Both the position numbers and the translations under genes were made by a program. A model generated the notes under the pieces. The model did no database searches, had not been told where the DNA came from, and saw only the letters and a program-made list of their open reading frames with translations. A stretch of 64,000 bases of DNA, from positions 124,001 to 188,000 of the forward strand of contig JAEUHC010000011.1 in the NCBI GenBank assembly GCA_016794785.1, given 5' to 3'. This DNA is from Opitutaceae bacterium (lineage in GTDB: Bacteria; Verrucomicrobiota; Verrucomicrobiia; Opitutales; Opitutaceae). Of the stretch, positions 33,741-41,858 are shown piece by piece (position 1 is the stretch's first letter; each line of letters opens with the position of its first letter).

Positions 33741-34895
33741 ATGTTCAGATGCATGAAGACGCCCGCGCACGGCCGCACTGGCCGACGTCATCCGGTTCCG
33801 CCCGTGTTGCGTTCATGGCAGGAAGTGCAAAGCCGACTCGGCGTTGCGCCGCCGGCGGGGCTGCCGATTGCGAGCAGCGGAGCGACGTATATTATGGCGC
33901 AGGAACTGGCGTGGCTCGATGCGTCGCATTTCGCGGTGGGTCGCTGGGATGGCTCGATGTCCATTTTTCAGTTCAACCAGTCGCCCCAACTGGGTCCGGT
34001 GATCGCGAAGGCGATCAACACGCCCTCGGCCGAGGGCGTGCAGATGATCACGCTCCTCGTGCCGGGACTGTTCGTAACCTCGAACGACGCGCAGAGCATG
34101 ATCGTCTGGCAGTCGCCCAGCGGACGGTGGTCCGATCTCGTGATGGCGCAGAGGCTGGCTTACAGTTCCTCGCTAGGCGTGGCCAATAGCGGCGCAAGCT
34201 ATGTCACGCCCAATGGGGCGGCGCTCTTCCTCATCGTCGGTCATGCCGGCGGTTTCGTCACAATTTGGCAAAGTGGCTCGGATGGTTCGGCTATCACACT
34301 GATCGAGACGGTGGATGTGCGGTCGGCCACTCCGGTGAATCCGTGGGGGCTACACAACGTGCGTGGCGTCGGTCTTGTTTCGGCGACGGACTCTGCGGGA
34401 TTCGTAATCACGGGCTCGGAAGACGGCGACCTGTGCCTCGTGCGCGTACCCGACGGCACCGTCGTATCCCGCATCGTTTACAATCCCACTGCCCAGCGCG
34501 GCATCAACAGTCTTGCCGTTTCGGAAGGAAATCTGCTCGTAGCCAACTGCGCGGTGGGCAATGACGATTCCAACCTGTGGTCCTACTCCGTCGATGCATT
34601 GAGCGGGAGTATCGTATCAACGGGGTCCGCCAAACTCGTGGTCGATCCGACGCGCGCGCAGGTTTTCAATTTCGATGTTATCTGGGGCCAGTATGCCGGC
34701 GGACCGTGTTGGTTTTCCGCCACCGAGGAAGGCTATCTTTGGATGGGCACTGCGACGGCGGGCGGTGGCATCGCCATCATCGGAAGTCAGAAGGTCACCT
34801 CGCCCCTTGGGGCCGCGATCGGGTTGGGCCCGCCCTCGAACCTGGCACTCGTTGCCTACGATCTCTACGAATTCGACACGGGGGCGGGGGCTTAG
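33741..34895 (+). CDS. WD40-like beta-propeller protein
   Basis: A 384-residue protein with about five to six repeating blocks of roughly 50 residues, each with a GH/D...W or VT..D...I(V/T)W pattern (for example MIVWQSPSGRW, VTIWQSGSDG, TGSEDGDLCLVRV). This is a WD40-type propeller without signal peptide. It ends 4 bases inside the convergent gene at 34892. Start may be 33741 or the internal ATG at 33753. A propeller is unusual in a transfer operon and may act as a protein-docking platform. Confidence 0.65.
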   Translation: MFRCMKTPAHGRTGRRHPVPPVLRSWQEVQSRLGVAPPAGLPIASSGATYIMAQELAWLDASHFAVGRWDGSMSIFQFNQSPQLGPVIAKAINTPSAEGVQMITLLVPGLFVTSNDAQSMIVWQSPSGRWSDLVMAQRLAYSSSLGVANSGASYVTPNGAALFLIVGHAGGFVTIWQSGSDGSAITLIETVDVRSATPVNPWGLHNVRGVGLVSATDSAGFVITGSEDGDLCLVRVPDGTVVSRIVYNPTAQRGINSLAVSEGNLLVANCAVGNDDSNLWSYSVDALSGSIVSTGSAKLVVDPTRAQVFNFDVIWGQYAGGPCWFSATEEGYLWMGTATAGGGIAIIGSQKVTSPLGAAIGLGPPSNLALVAYDLYEFDTGAGA

Positions 34896-35782
34896 CTACT
34901 CGTGGCTGGTGTGCTCCATTTGAATTTCGCCAACGACTCGAGATCGGCGATCCACATTTGCAGGATGCTGCGGCGCGAGTCGCAGTAGGCGAGAAAAGGA
35001 TCGGAGATGTAGGGCGACAGGCCGGCGGCGGCGAGGGTGAGGTAGCTGCCACCGAGCGTGCGCATGGTCTCGGGTTTGATGCGGATGGAGTAGCCGCGGG
35101 GCACGTAGCCTTCGGGGTAAATGGTGGTGTAGGGCAGGAGCGGCAGCGATTTGTGGGCTTCGAATTCCCGTAACGGTGCGAGGGCCAGCCAGAGCGAGGC
35201 GGCCGCGGAAAATTCGTCGTCTTCGTTTTCGCCCGGCGGAGGCAACAGCGGGAACAACGCGCTTTCGGCCGCCCGGATAAGAGCGGGCTGAGCGCGCCAC
35301 GCCCGACTGCGGAGTTCGGTTTCGGGTTTCGGCCAATAGTGGGCCATCCGGACGATTCCGATTTTCAAGGTGAGCCCGTCGTGGAGCGGTTGGGATAGGT
35401 GCGGGTCGCCGAAAAACGGCGGGCAGGGGATGAACACTTCGCGACCGACCGCGGCGGCGTCGACGCGGCGGTGCGCCACGCGATGGAGCAATTCGCGCAG
35501 TCGCCGGGCTTCGTCCGTCATGCCGCTCGCGCTGGCCTGAATCGGAGCCGATGTAGCGCGAGCCTGGGCCGCGGCCTCCGGCCGTTCCGATTCCCAATCC
35601 CGGAGGAGCCGCTCCTCGTAGCGGAAGATGTCGGGCAAATGGAGAAACGGCGTGATCGTGGTTGCGAGGCGATCCTGAGCGAGCGCCCACGCAATCTCGG
35701 GGTGCCGGCAGAACTGTCCGAGCGGGGTCGTGTGTAGAAACCGCGCGAAGGACTCGCTTTCATCTGAAGCCGGCAGCGACAT
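34892..35782 (-). CDS. Unknown soluble protein, last gene of VirB8-10 operon
   Basis: A 296-residue protein lacking signal and membrane segments, with helical N-terminus and a Tyr/Pro-rich C-terminal half. Six bases downstream of the preceding gene, so it is the last gene of the operon that starts at 41583. No family recognised. Confidence 0.6.
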   Translation of the reverse strand: MSLPASDESESFARFLHTTPLGQFCRHPEIAWALAQDRLATTITPFLHLPDIFRYEERLLRDWESERPEAAAQARATSAPIQASASGMTDEARRLRELLHRVAHRRVDAAAVGREVFIPCPPFFGDPHLSQPLHDGLTLKIGIVRMAHYWPKPETELRSRAWRAQPALIRAAESALFPLLPPPGENEDDEFSAAASLWLALAPLREFEAHKSLPLLPYTTIYPEGYVPRGYSIRIKPETMRTLGGSYLTLAAAGLSPYISDPFLAYCDSRRSILQMWIADLESLAKFKWSTPATSS

Positions 35783-35788
35783 GGAAAA

Positions 35789-37072
35789 TTAGAACCAAGG
35801 AATATTTTCGGATTGCACGACCGTCTGGATCGCGTGGTCGGCCGCGACCGCAGTGGGCGCTCCCGTCTGCAGGAGCGCAATCATCCCGGGCTCGACGGGA
35901 GCGGACTTCGGCGCTGAGTCGACGGCGATTTCTGTTCCGGGGTGCCGTGGTTTTCTGGGGCCGGCGGTTTTGAGCTGCTCTTGGTAAACAAGCAGCCGCG
36001 CTTCGAGGTCGTAGCGCGCGAGACGCGAGGCGGAGAGTTCGAGGTAGGCGGCGGTTTTCTCCCGGAGGTTTAGATTTTTCGCGATGGGGTGCGGTGCCAT
36101 CTCGGCGACGATTTCCTGATGGAGCGTGGCGCGCCGGCCGAGCGAACCGTCGGGCTGCGGGCCCCACAGTTCATCGAAGTCCCGCGTGGCGGGCTCGGCA
36201 CCGTGAAGTTCCATAAGGCCCGCGAGAGTCTGGGCTGCGATGCCACGCGCGGCCTCCCGCGTGCCGGCGCGGAGCGACTCCGGTGTGCGCGTCGGATGCA
36301 CCGCCACGAGCACGTCGCTCGCCATTAGGGTTGATTGTGCATGGGCGAGCGCCGGCAGCCCGCTCGCCATGCGATCGACAAACTCATCCACGAGGGCGCG
36401 CTGCACCGCATAGTTGGCGCGTTGCGACGGATGTGGCTCGCCCTCGACCTGAAGCGACAGGGGCACGCCCGGATGATAGCGGCGCGGGTGGGCGAGTTCG
36501 CCGCCCAGGAGCGCGCCGAGCAGGTCACGGGGCAAGGCGTCGGCTTGCTCGGGGGCGAGCCGCGTGGCCGCCCGTTCGCGCACACGGATGAAATCGGCCG
36601 GGTGCATTTCCGACAAATAATCGACGGCGCTGCGGGCGAGCCACAGTCGGCCGTGGTGGTTAACGGCCTCCTCAAGGCTTTCGCTCCAACGAGAAACCAC
36701 CTGTCCCTCGACATCGACGATCTTGCGCGCGTCGGCGTCCTTGAAAGTGCGCTCGGCAAACGCATCGGTGATGGTGAAGCGACGTGGGGACGGTCGATTC
36801 GCGTCCGATGGCGCGGGAGTCGCGATCTCGCGCACGAGTAGCCGCAAAGGTGCGAGGCTGCGTCGGGTGCCGAACAACGCCTCCATGAGGGCTTCGCGAA
36901 CGCGACCACGGCCGGGCGAATCTTTGTCTATCGTGGCGACCAGAGGGACAGCTTCGTCGTCGAGTGGCGCAAGCAGGAAGGCGTCGTCATCCGGGAGATA
37001 ACGTCGCACCCAGACGCGTGGCGCTTCGGAACGAAACTCCGTGGGCGAATCGGCGGGAAGTTGCTCGCTCAT
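35789..37072 (-). CDS. Unknown protein of VirB8-10 operon
   Basis: A 427-residue soluble, Arg/Ala-rich helical protein. The ATG at 37072 (MSEQLPADSP) overlaps the stop of the upstream small gene (ATGA). No Walker motif, no signal. It could be a cytoplasmic accessory of the channel complex. Confidence 0.65.
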   Translation of the reverse strand: MSEQLPADSPTEFRSEAPRVWVRRYLPDDDAFLLAPLDDEAVPLVATIDKDSPGRGRVREALMEALFGTRRSLAPLRLLVREIATPAPSDANRPSPRRFTITDAFAERTFKDADARKIVDVEGQVVSRWSESLEEAVNHHGRLWLARSAVDYLSEMHPADFIRVRERAATRLAPEQADALPRDLLGALLGGELAHPRRYHPGVPLSLQVEGEPHPSQRANYAVQRALVDEFVDRMASGLPALAHAQSTLMASDVLVAVHPTRTPESLRAGTREAARGIAAQTLAGLMELHGAEPATRDFDELWGPQPDGSLGRRATLHQEIVAEMAPHPIAKNLNLREKTAAYLELSASRLARYDLEARLLVYQEQLKTAGPRKPRHPGTEIAVDSAPKSAPVEPGMIALLQTGAPTAVAADHAIQTVVQSENIPWF

Positions 37073-37344
37073 CGCGGTGCCCCCGTTGCGACTGGTCGAA
37101 ATACAAACCAGCTCGGCGCCGGCATCCGGTAGGCGTAGCCGCAAAACGTGCGGTCCGGCAGCCGGCGGCTGCACATTTCCAGCCGGCCGTCGCGCCAGAC
37201 AGGCAGTGCGGTCTGCGCGTTGTCGGCGCGTAGCTTGCCGCCGAGGCGGAGCACGGATTCCGCGAAGACATACGGCACAATCGGCTCCTCCAGCGGATCG
37301 GCTGGTATCGGAGCCGCTTTCAAGAAATAGACGAGTCGCGCCAT
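37069..37344 (-). CDS. Small unknown Cys-containing protein
   Basis: A 91-residue protein from the ATG at 37344 (MARLVYFLKA), with a short conserved-looking CSRRLPDRTFCGYAYR segment near the C-terminus holding a Cys pair. Four bases separate it from the upstream lipoprotein gene and it overlaps the next gene, so it is coupled on both sides. No family recognised. Confidence 0.6.
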   Translation of the reverse strand: MARLVYFLKAAPIPADPLEEPIVPYVFAESVLRLGGKLRADNAQTALPVWRDGRLEMCSRRLPDRTFCGYAYRMPAPSWFVFRPVATGAPR

Positions 37345-37348
37345 CGGT

Positions 37349-37903
37349 TCACGGAGGGAGTGAGGGGGCGAGGCGCAGAAGAAACCAACCGGCGTCCCGA
37401 TCAAAAATCGCGCTGCGATTTCCGGTATTGCGGGCCATCGCCTCGGCTTGCGGTCGATCCGACTCGCGCATCAAACCGGTGAGCACGATGTCGTCGGCTT
37501 GGGCGGGATCGAGCAGCGGTCGGTCTGATACCGAGGAATTTTCTGCCACCAACGATGAGGTGGAGAGAGTCGGGACTGGGATTTCGTTTTTCGCACCAAG
37601 CGAGGATTTGCTTTCGGCGGCCTCGACGTTCCAGCCGCCGGGCTCGACGATCTGATACATGACTTGCGGACCGAACAACCTTCCGTCCGCGTCCTGATAG
37701 GAACGCAGTTGAACGACTCCGATCGTCGGGTTGCGATAGACGGAAGCCTCGGTTGCCGGGACCGACGTTGGCCATGCGGGCGCCGACGGCGCGAGGCTAG
37801 GAACTGGTGGCGGTTCCGCCGAGAGGACGCTGGGAGCGACCGTCCGGCAGCCCGCGACAGTGAGAACTAGGCTTCCGACAAAGAGTGTGCGGACCGGGAT
37901 CAT
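37349..37903 (-). CDS. Lipoprotein of the VirB8-10 operon (VirB7-like position)
   Basis: A 184-residue protein with lipobox LTVAGC (Cys at about 19) followed by a Pro/Ser-rich linker and a small C-terminal domain. Placed directly after virB10 with an overlapping start (ATGA). The role of an outer-membrane lipoprotein in the core complex (VirB7) fits, although it is longer than classical VirB7. Confidence 0.7.
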   Translation of the reverse strand: MIPVRTLFVGSLVLTVAGCRTVAPSVLSAEPPPVPSLAPSAPAWPTSVPATEASVYRNPTIGVVQLRSYQDADGRLFGPQVMYQIVEPGGWNVEAAESKSSLGAKNEIPVPTLSTSSLVAENSSVSDRPLLDPAQADDIVLTGLMRESDRPQAEAMARNTGNRSAIFDRDAGWFLLRLAPSLPP

Positions 37904-39186
37904 TTAGGTTGCGCGGTGGCCGCCGGTGGGTTGCCGGCGGCCGGTGGCTCCGTGGATAATGGCAAGGTCGCGCGGTGAGGCGCGTGGGCGCGGTTCAGGT
38001 CGAGATCGCGATCGAGTTGGAGCCAGCAGGCCGTCCCGGCCGGCACGAGGTAGTGGCTGGCATACCGCTGCTCGATTTCCTTCAGGCGGGCTTGGGAAAA
38101 ATCCTGGAGAGCTTGTGCCGATGCTTGGTGGAGGGAGGTGCGTGGATCTCCGGCGGAACTCGCCGAAGTAACGGCGATGCCGCCAACACTTGCCGAGAAA
38201 GGTTGGGCGAGCCGAGCTTGCAGCGACGCGACGGAGCCGGAGGCAAACTCCGCCAGATAAGGCACGGCCTGAGCCCACGTCGGTGGTGAAAAAAAATAGG
38301 CGGCGATTCCCGGGTAGATTTGTGCGCCGCTCGCGTCGGCTTCGACGGCGGTCGCGGCAATCGATAGCTGCAATCCATCCGGATAGAGCACGGTGTCCGC
38401 CGTGAGAATCAACCGGTCCCGCACGGCCGATCCACCGACGCGGCCAAGAAAACGCGTGCCGAATGGAATCTGTTCGCGTCCATTGAACCTGAGTGGCGCG
38501 GCGGTGGCGAATTGCAGCGTTGCGGCCGGATTCCCGGTATCGACGGTGGTGAGCAGATACACCGCAATCAACGAGCCGCGCGGAACCAGAAAACGGGCGC
38601 GTTCGTCGCCATCGGCTGGCCCATCCGAGAGTTTGGGATTGATCGATTCTGCGGTGGGATCGCGGTAGCCGAACAATTGCGGTGCGGGTGCCGCACCCGA
38701 ATCTGAACTCGGCCGACCGGCGGGTTCTGCGGCAAAGGCCGGCGGCAAGGCCGCGAAGACGGGAGCGGTGGCGACATCGGTGGCGCTCGTTCGCTCATCG
38801 AGCGGGCGCGCCGGGCGCGAGTCATCGGCGCGCGACGGAGAAGCGGCCTCTTTCAGCGCTTGCGCAATGGCATTGAACGAATCGGGTTCCGCCAGCGGTG
38901 GTGCGGTGCGCGATGCCGGAGCGGGTTTCCCCAGACGAAAACTTTCCGACTCGGGCTTCCTCGACTGGGGTTCGGGAATTTTGACGGGCGCGATGAGCGC
39001 GGCGGCCTCGGTGATGGGGGCGACGTTGGACGGTGGTTGCGCTCGTGTCGGCGCGACCGTCGGCGCTCCCACCACGCGGTCGTGAAGAATCTTTACGGCC
39101 GCGAACGCCGCGACACCGGCCGCGAGATAGATGCCGTAGCCGGCCGTGCGGTGCCCGTCCTGCTTTTCGCGAATAAAAAAGCCCAT
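37900..39186 (-). CDS. virB10: VirB10/TrbI-like core-complex protein
   Basis: A 428-residue protein with a short cytoplasmic N-terminus, one membrane segment (about 15-34), a long Pro-rich periplasmic linker and a C-terminal beta-barrel domain typical of VirB10/TrbI (FLVPRGSLIAVYLLT..., TRFLGRVGG, ADTVLYPDGLQL). It spans the envelope and gates the type IV secretion channel. The ATG at 39186 (MGFFIREK) is 2 bases after the stop of the VirB9-like gene. Confidence 0.87.
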   Translation of the reverse strand: MGFFIREKQDGHRTAGYGIYLAAGVAAFAAVKILHDRVVGAPTVAPTRAQPPSNVAPITEAAALIAPVKIPEPQSRKPESESFRLGKPAPASRTAPPLAEPDSFNAIAQALKEAASPSRADDSRPARPLDERTSATDVATAPVFAALPPAFAAEPAGRPSSDSGAAPAPQLFGYRDPTAESINPKLSDGPADGDERARFLVPRGSLIAVYLLTTVDTGNPAATLQFATAAPLRFNGREQIPFGTRFLGRVGGSAVRDRLILTADTVLYPDGLQLSIAATAVEADASGAQIYPGIAAYFFSPPTWAQAVPYLAEFASGSVASLQARLAQPFSASVGGIAVTSASSAGDPRTSLHQASAQALQDFSQARLKEIEQRYASHYLVPAGTACWLQLDRDLDLNRAHAPHRATLPLSTEPPAAGNPPAATAQPK

Positions 39187-39188
39187 GA

Positions 39189-40037
39189 TTACTTTGGGCT
39201 GCGTCGGCCGATCTCGGCCGCATCGGGCGGCAGTCGGAGCTGCCACGGATTGTGCCGACTCAGGCGCTGGCCTTGGACGGCGAGAAAGACGGTCTCCGTC
39301 GCTCCCGGCGGGACGATGGGGCCGATGCCGGAAGGTTGGTAGCGCGCAATGATCGGAATGGCTCGGCCCTGCACAGCGAGCGCGTATTGCGAAAGATCCA
39401 GGTGCAAGGCGTCACGCGTGCGATTTTGCCACCGGACGCGAAAGACCAGCAAGTCACGATCGAGGAACTGAGCGACATCGACGAGCGTGATCAGGCAGTC
39501 GTTCCAGACGGAGATTTGACCGATGGACTCTACGCGAAGGTACGGATGTGCGGCGCGGAAAACATGATCGCTTTGCGCCCGACCGAGGATGCGCACGGCC
39601 TCGACCAAGCCGACCGCGTTGGGCTTCACCGGAGGCGAGTCGGCGAGGGAGGCTTCGTCGTCGATCGCCGTCTCAGCCGTCGGCGAAAAAATCCGGACGA
39701 ACTGAGCGCGCACATCTGTGACGACTTTCGCCACGAGCACGTAAACGTTTGGGCCGATACGGAGATTGAGATTTGTCTCCGCGCCTGCGGTGCGTTCCGT
39801 CGGTGCGAGTTCGATCTGGTTGAGCGCCCGGTCGTATTTGTAACTGACGAGGGGCGAGGCGGCGGAGATCGCGGAAATTTTATCGACTCCACGAAACAGC
39901 AGCGTGGTAACGCGGCCGGGTGCCACGAAGATTTCCACGGGCACGCTGGGATATAGGTTCGTCACAGCGGATTCGTCGGCGCGGATTGACGCAACGGCGA
40001 GCAGCGCCAGCAGGACAGTCATCGAGCGGCCTCTCAT
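39189..40037 (-). CDS. VirB9/TrbG-like exported core-complex protein
   Basis: A 282-residue protein with a signal peptide (residues 1-20, ...VASIRADE) and an all-beta mature part (VPVEIFVAPGRVTTLLF..., YKYDRALNQIEL). Directly upstream of virB10, where VirB9/TrbG/TraK is expected; it forms the outer-membrane layer of the core with VirB10. Start overlaps the upstream stop (ATGA). Confidence 0.75.
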   Translation of the reverse strand: MRGRSMTVLLALLAVASIRADESAVTNLYPSVPVEIFVAPGRVTTLLFRGVDKISAISAASPLVSYKYDRALNQIELAPTERTAGAETNLNLRIGPNVYVLVAKVVTDVRAQFVRIFSPTAETAIDDEASLADSPPVKPNAVGLVEAVRILGRAQSDHVFRAAHPYLRVESIGQISVWNDCLITLVDVAQFLDRDLLVFRVRWQNRTRDALHLDLSQYALAVQGRAIPIIARYQPSGIGPIVPPGATETVFLAVQGQRLSRHNPWQLRLPPDAAEIGRRSPK

Positions 40038-40762
40038 GGTCGCTCCTTTCCGGGTTCGGCACTCGCGGGCAGGTTGAGCGCCTCGCGACGGGCGCGTTCG
40101 CGTTCCTCGGTGTAGAACGCCTCGCGGGTGATGGCGTCCACGCGTTGCAGTCGCCAGCCGATGGTGTTCGTCCCGGCCGGCGGGCCGATTTCAAAAACGC
40201 AATCGAGGTAGATGGCGCTGGTCTGTGCGGCGGAAACGGAGCGCGATGAGAGCAGGCCGCGGTAGCGCAGATGACGATGGCCGGTGCGTTGGGCGACGGA
40301 CCGCGTTTCCTGCACCATCATAGTCTGCACATATCCAGCCGGATATTTCAGCGCGTTCTCCCGGTAAGCCTGGTCGATTTGAGTGATGACGTTCGCCGCG
40401 CAAAAATAGCGGACTTCATCCGGGAGGCCTTTTTCAGTGCGACTGAAGGCAACTTCGACAATGTCGGTCAGCAAAAGATCGAAGTCGCTCTCGCGCACGC
40501 TGACGAGGGATTCGGGCGGTCCGCTGAAGATGAGCCCATGCAGGATGCCGACGAATTTGGGCGGGGCGAGGGCGGCGCGATGCAGCCGCCACAGGCCCGC
40601 TCCCAATGCGACGAGCAGCACGACTCCGCCGATCGCCAGAAAACGAAAACCGAGCCGGAGACGGTCTTCGTCCAGAAAGAAATCGCGGCTCTCCTCAGAT
40701 CGCGACCAGCGTGGATGGGTGATCGCGCCTTCGGTCGAGGCTGCTCCGTCGTCGAGGCTCAC
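40034..40762 (-). CDS. VirB8/TraE-like inner-membrane protein (second copy)
   Basis: A 242-residue protein with a cytoplasmic N-terminus, one membrane helix (about 38-57: FLAIGGVVLLVALGAGLW) and a periplasmic domain with an NTF2/VirB8-like alternation. I take the GTG at 40762, which overlaps the upstream stop (GTGA), rather than a GTG at 40810 that would overlap the preceding gene by 52 bases. VirB8-type proteins nucleate assembly of the inner-membrane complex. Confidence 0.65.
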   Translation of the reverse strand: MSLDDGAASTEGAITHPRWSRSEESRDFFLDEDRLRLGFRFLAIGGVVLLVALGAGLWRLHRAALAPPKFVGILHGLIFSGPPESLVSVRESDFDLLLTDIVEVAFSRTEKGLPDEVRYFCAANVITQIDQAYRENALKYPAGYVQTMMVQETRSVAQRTGHRHLRYRGLLSSRSVSAAQTSAIYLDCVFEIGPPAGTNTIGWRLQRVDAITREAFYTEERERARREALNLPASAEPGKERP

Positions 40763-41583
40763 GGTGAACGGGGATTGAGGAGCCCACGGTTGTCGTGGGT
40801 GGTGTCCCACGCCAACGCCTCGGGTCCGGTTTTCGTCTCAAGGCCGATCACATAGAACGGGTAGGGGTTGAGCCGTCCGAGAGGATTGGCCTCGATGATC
40901 ACCTGCGCTCGCCAAGGGAAAAATGTCACCCCGGAATTGCGCACGGTGACGGCGATGAAGCCGCGCACGTAGGCGGCGGCGCGACCGCTCTGACTGTCGG
41001 CGACGACATCCGCGAATCCAGTGAGCGCGAGGCTCTGCGTCATCTGGTTGGCCTTCAGTTCCGGTGAGGCGGAGCGCAGGCGCTGCTCGGCGGCGCGATA
41101 AATCTCGGGATCAACGAGGCCCTGCGCCAGCGGCAGGAGCGGATGCCCGGAGTCGCTCGCGGCATAGAGCAGCGGTAGGCAGCCGTGGAGAAAGAACGCC
41201 AAGTGATCGTAGGAGACCTGCGAAGTGCCGTAGAAGGCGGCGGCCGATTCCTTCAACGTTTTTGCCGCACGAACCACGACCGGGGGTTTGCGCTCCAAGT
41301 GGAGCGCGAGGCCCCACACCGCGGCGGTGCAACTCACGACCGCCGCAAGCAGAAGCAGCATTAGGCGCTGTTCATGGACGACCCAAGCGAAACTCCGAAA
41401 GTGGGCGCGCAACGCAGGTGGTAGCTCCGCTTGTGGTGGGATCAAGCTCGCGGCGGACGGTGGTGCCGCGCGACCACGCCGCGCCCGCCACCGGCCGAGG
41501 AAGGCGGTGGCCTGCAAAAAATGCGACGGCTCCGGCGCAGTGGTGATCCCGCCGCGGGCGTCCCCTTGTGAATTGGAACCCAT
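40759..41583 (-). CDS. VirB8/TraE-like inner-membrane protein (first copy)
   Basis: A 274-residue protein: a 70-residue cytoplasmic N-terminus rich in Pro/Ala, one membrane helix (about 73-94) and a periplasmic domain that includes NSGVTFFPWRAQVIIEANPLG, a TraE/VirB8-like strand pattern. First gene of an eight-gene operon with VirB8-, VirB9- and VirB10-like proteins, a lipoprotein and three unknowns. TACAAT lies 9 bases before the ATG. Confidence 0.65.
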   Translation of the reverse strand: MGSNSQGDARGGITTAPEPSHFLQATAFLGRWRARRGRAAPPSAASLIPPQAELPPALRAHFRSFAWVVHEQRLMLLLLAAVVSCTAAVWGLALHLERKPPVVVRAAKTLKESAAAFYGTSQVSYDHLAFFLHGCLPLLYAASDSGHPLLPLAQGLVDPEIYRAAEQRLRSASPELKANQMTQSLALTGFADVVADSQSGRAAAYVRGFIAVTVRNSGVTFFPWRAQVIIEANPLGRLNPYPFYVIGLETKTGPEALAWDTTHDNRGLLNPRSP

Positions 41584-41592
41584 GAGCCCATG

Positions 41593-41602
41593 ATTGTAGC
41601 AA
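41593..41602 (-). promoter_or_regulatory. Class A leaderless promoter (VirB8-10 operon)
   Basis: TTGCTACAAT on the minus strand, 9 bases before the ATG at 41583; should drive the 6.7-kb operon down to 34892. Confidence 0.65.
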
Positions 41603-41603
41603 C

Positions 41604-41858
41604 GTGAGAACTCGTCATCGCCTCGCTGCCTTTTCCCGTCCGCGTCGTTACTGCCCGGAACGCCGGTCGCTTTCGCCTGAACACGAGCCGCCGCGCCGCG
41701 CGCCTGGATTGTTATCCTGGCGTCGGCTGGCAGCGGAGCCGTTCGTCTGTTTCCTGCTCCTGTTCGCCATCATGGCGGCGATGATGTGCATCGCGGCCGT
41801 GCATCGCACGGGGATGAGCCGTGCGCTGCTCGGCAACTGGGCGGACGTGCGCTGGTGA
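41604..41858 (+). CDS. Possible small single-pass membrane protein
   Basis: An 84-residue frame from a GTG at 41604, Arg/Pro-rich at the N-terminus, with one strong hydrophobic segment (about 45-66: PFVCFLLLFAIMAAMMCIAA). It fills the gap between the divergent VirB8 operon and the convergent ATPase gene exactly to its last base. No plus-strand class A element is seen, so its expression is uncertain. Confidence 0.4.
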   Translation: MRTRHRLAAFSRPRRYCPERRSLSPEHEPPRRAPGLLSWRRLAAEPFVCFLLLFAIMAAMMCIAAVHRTGMSRALLGNWADVRW

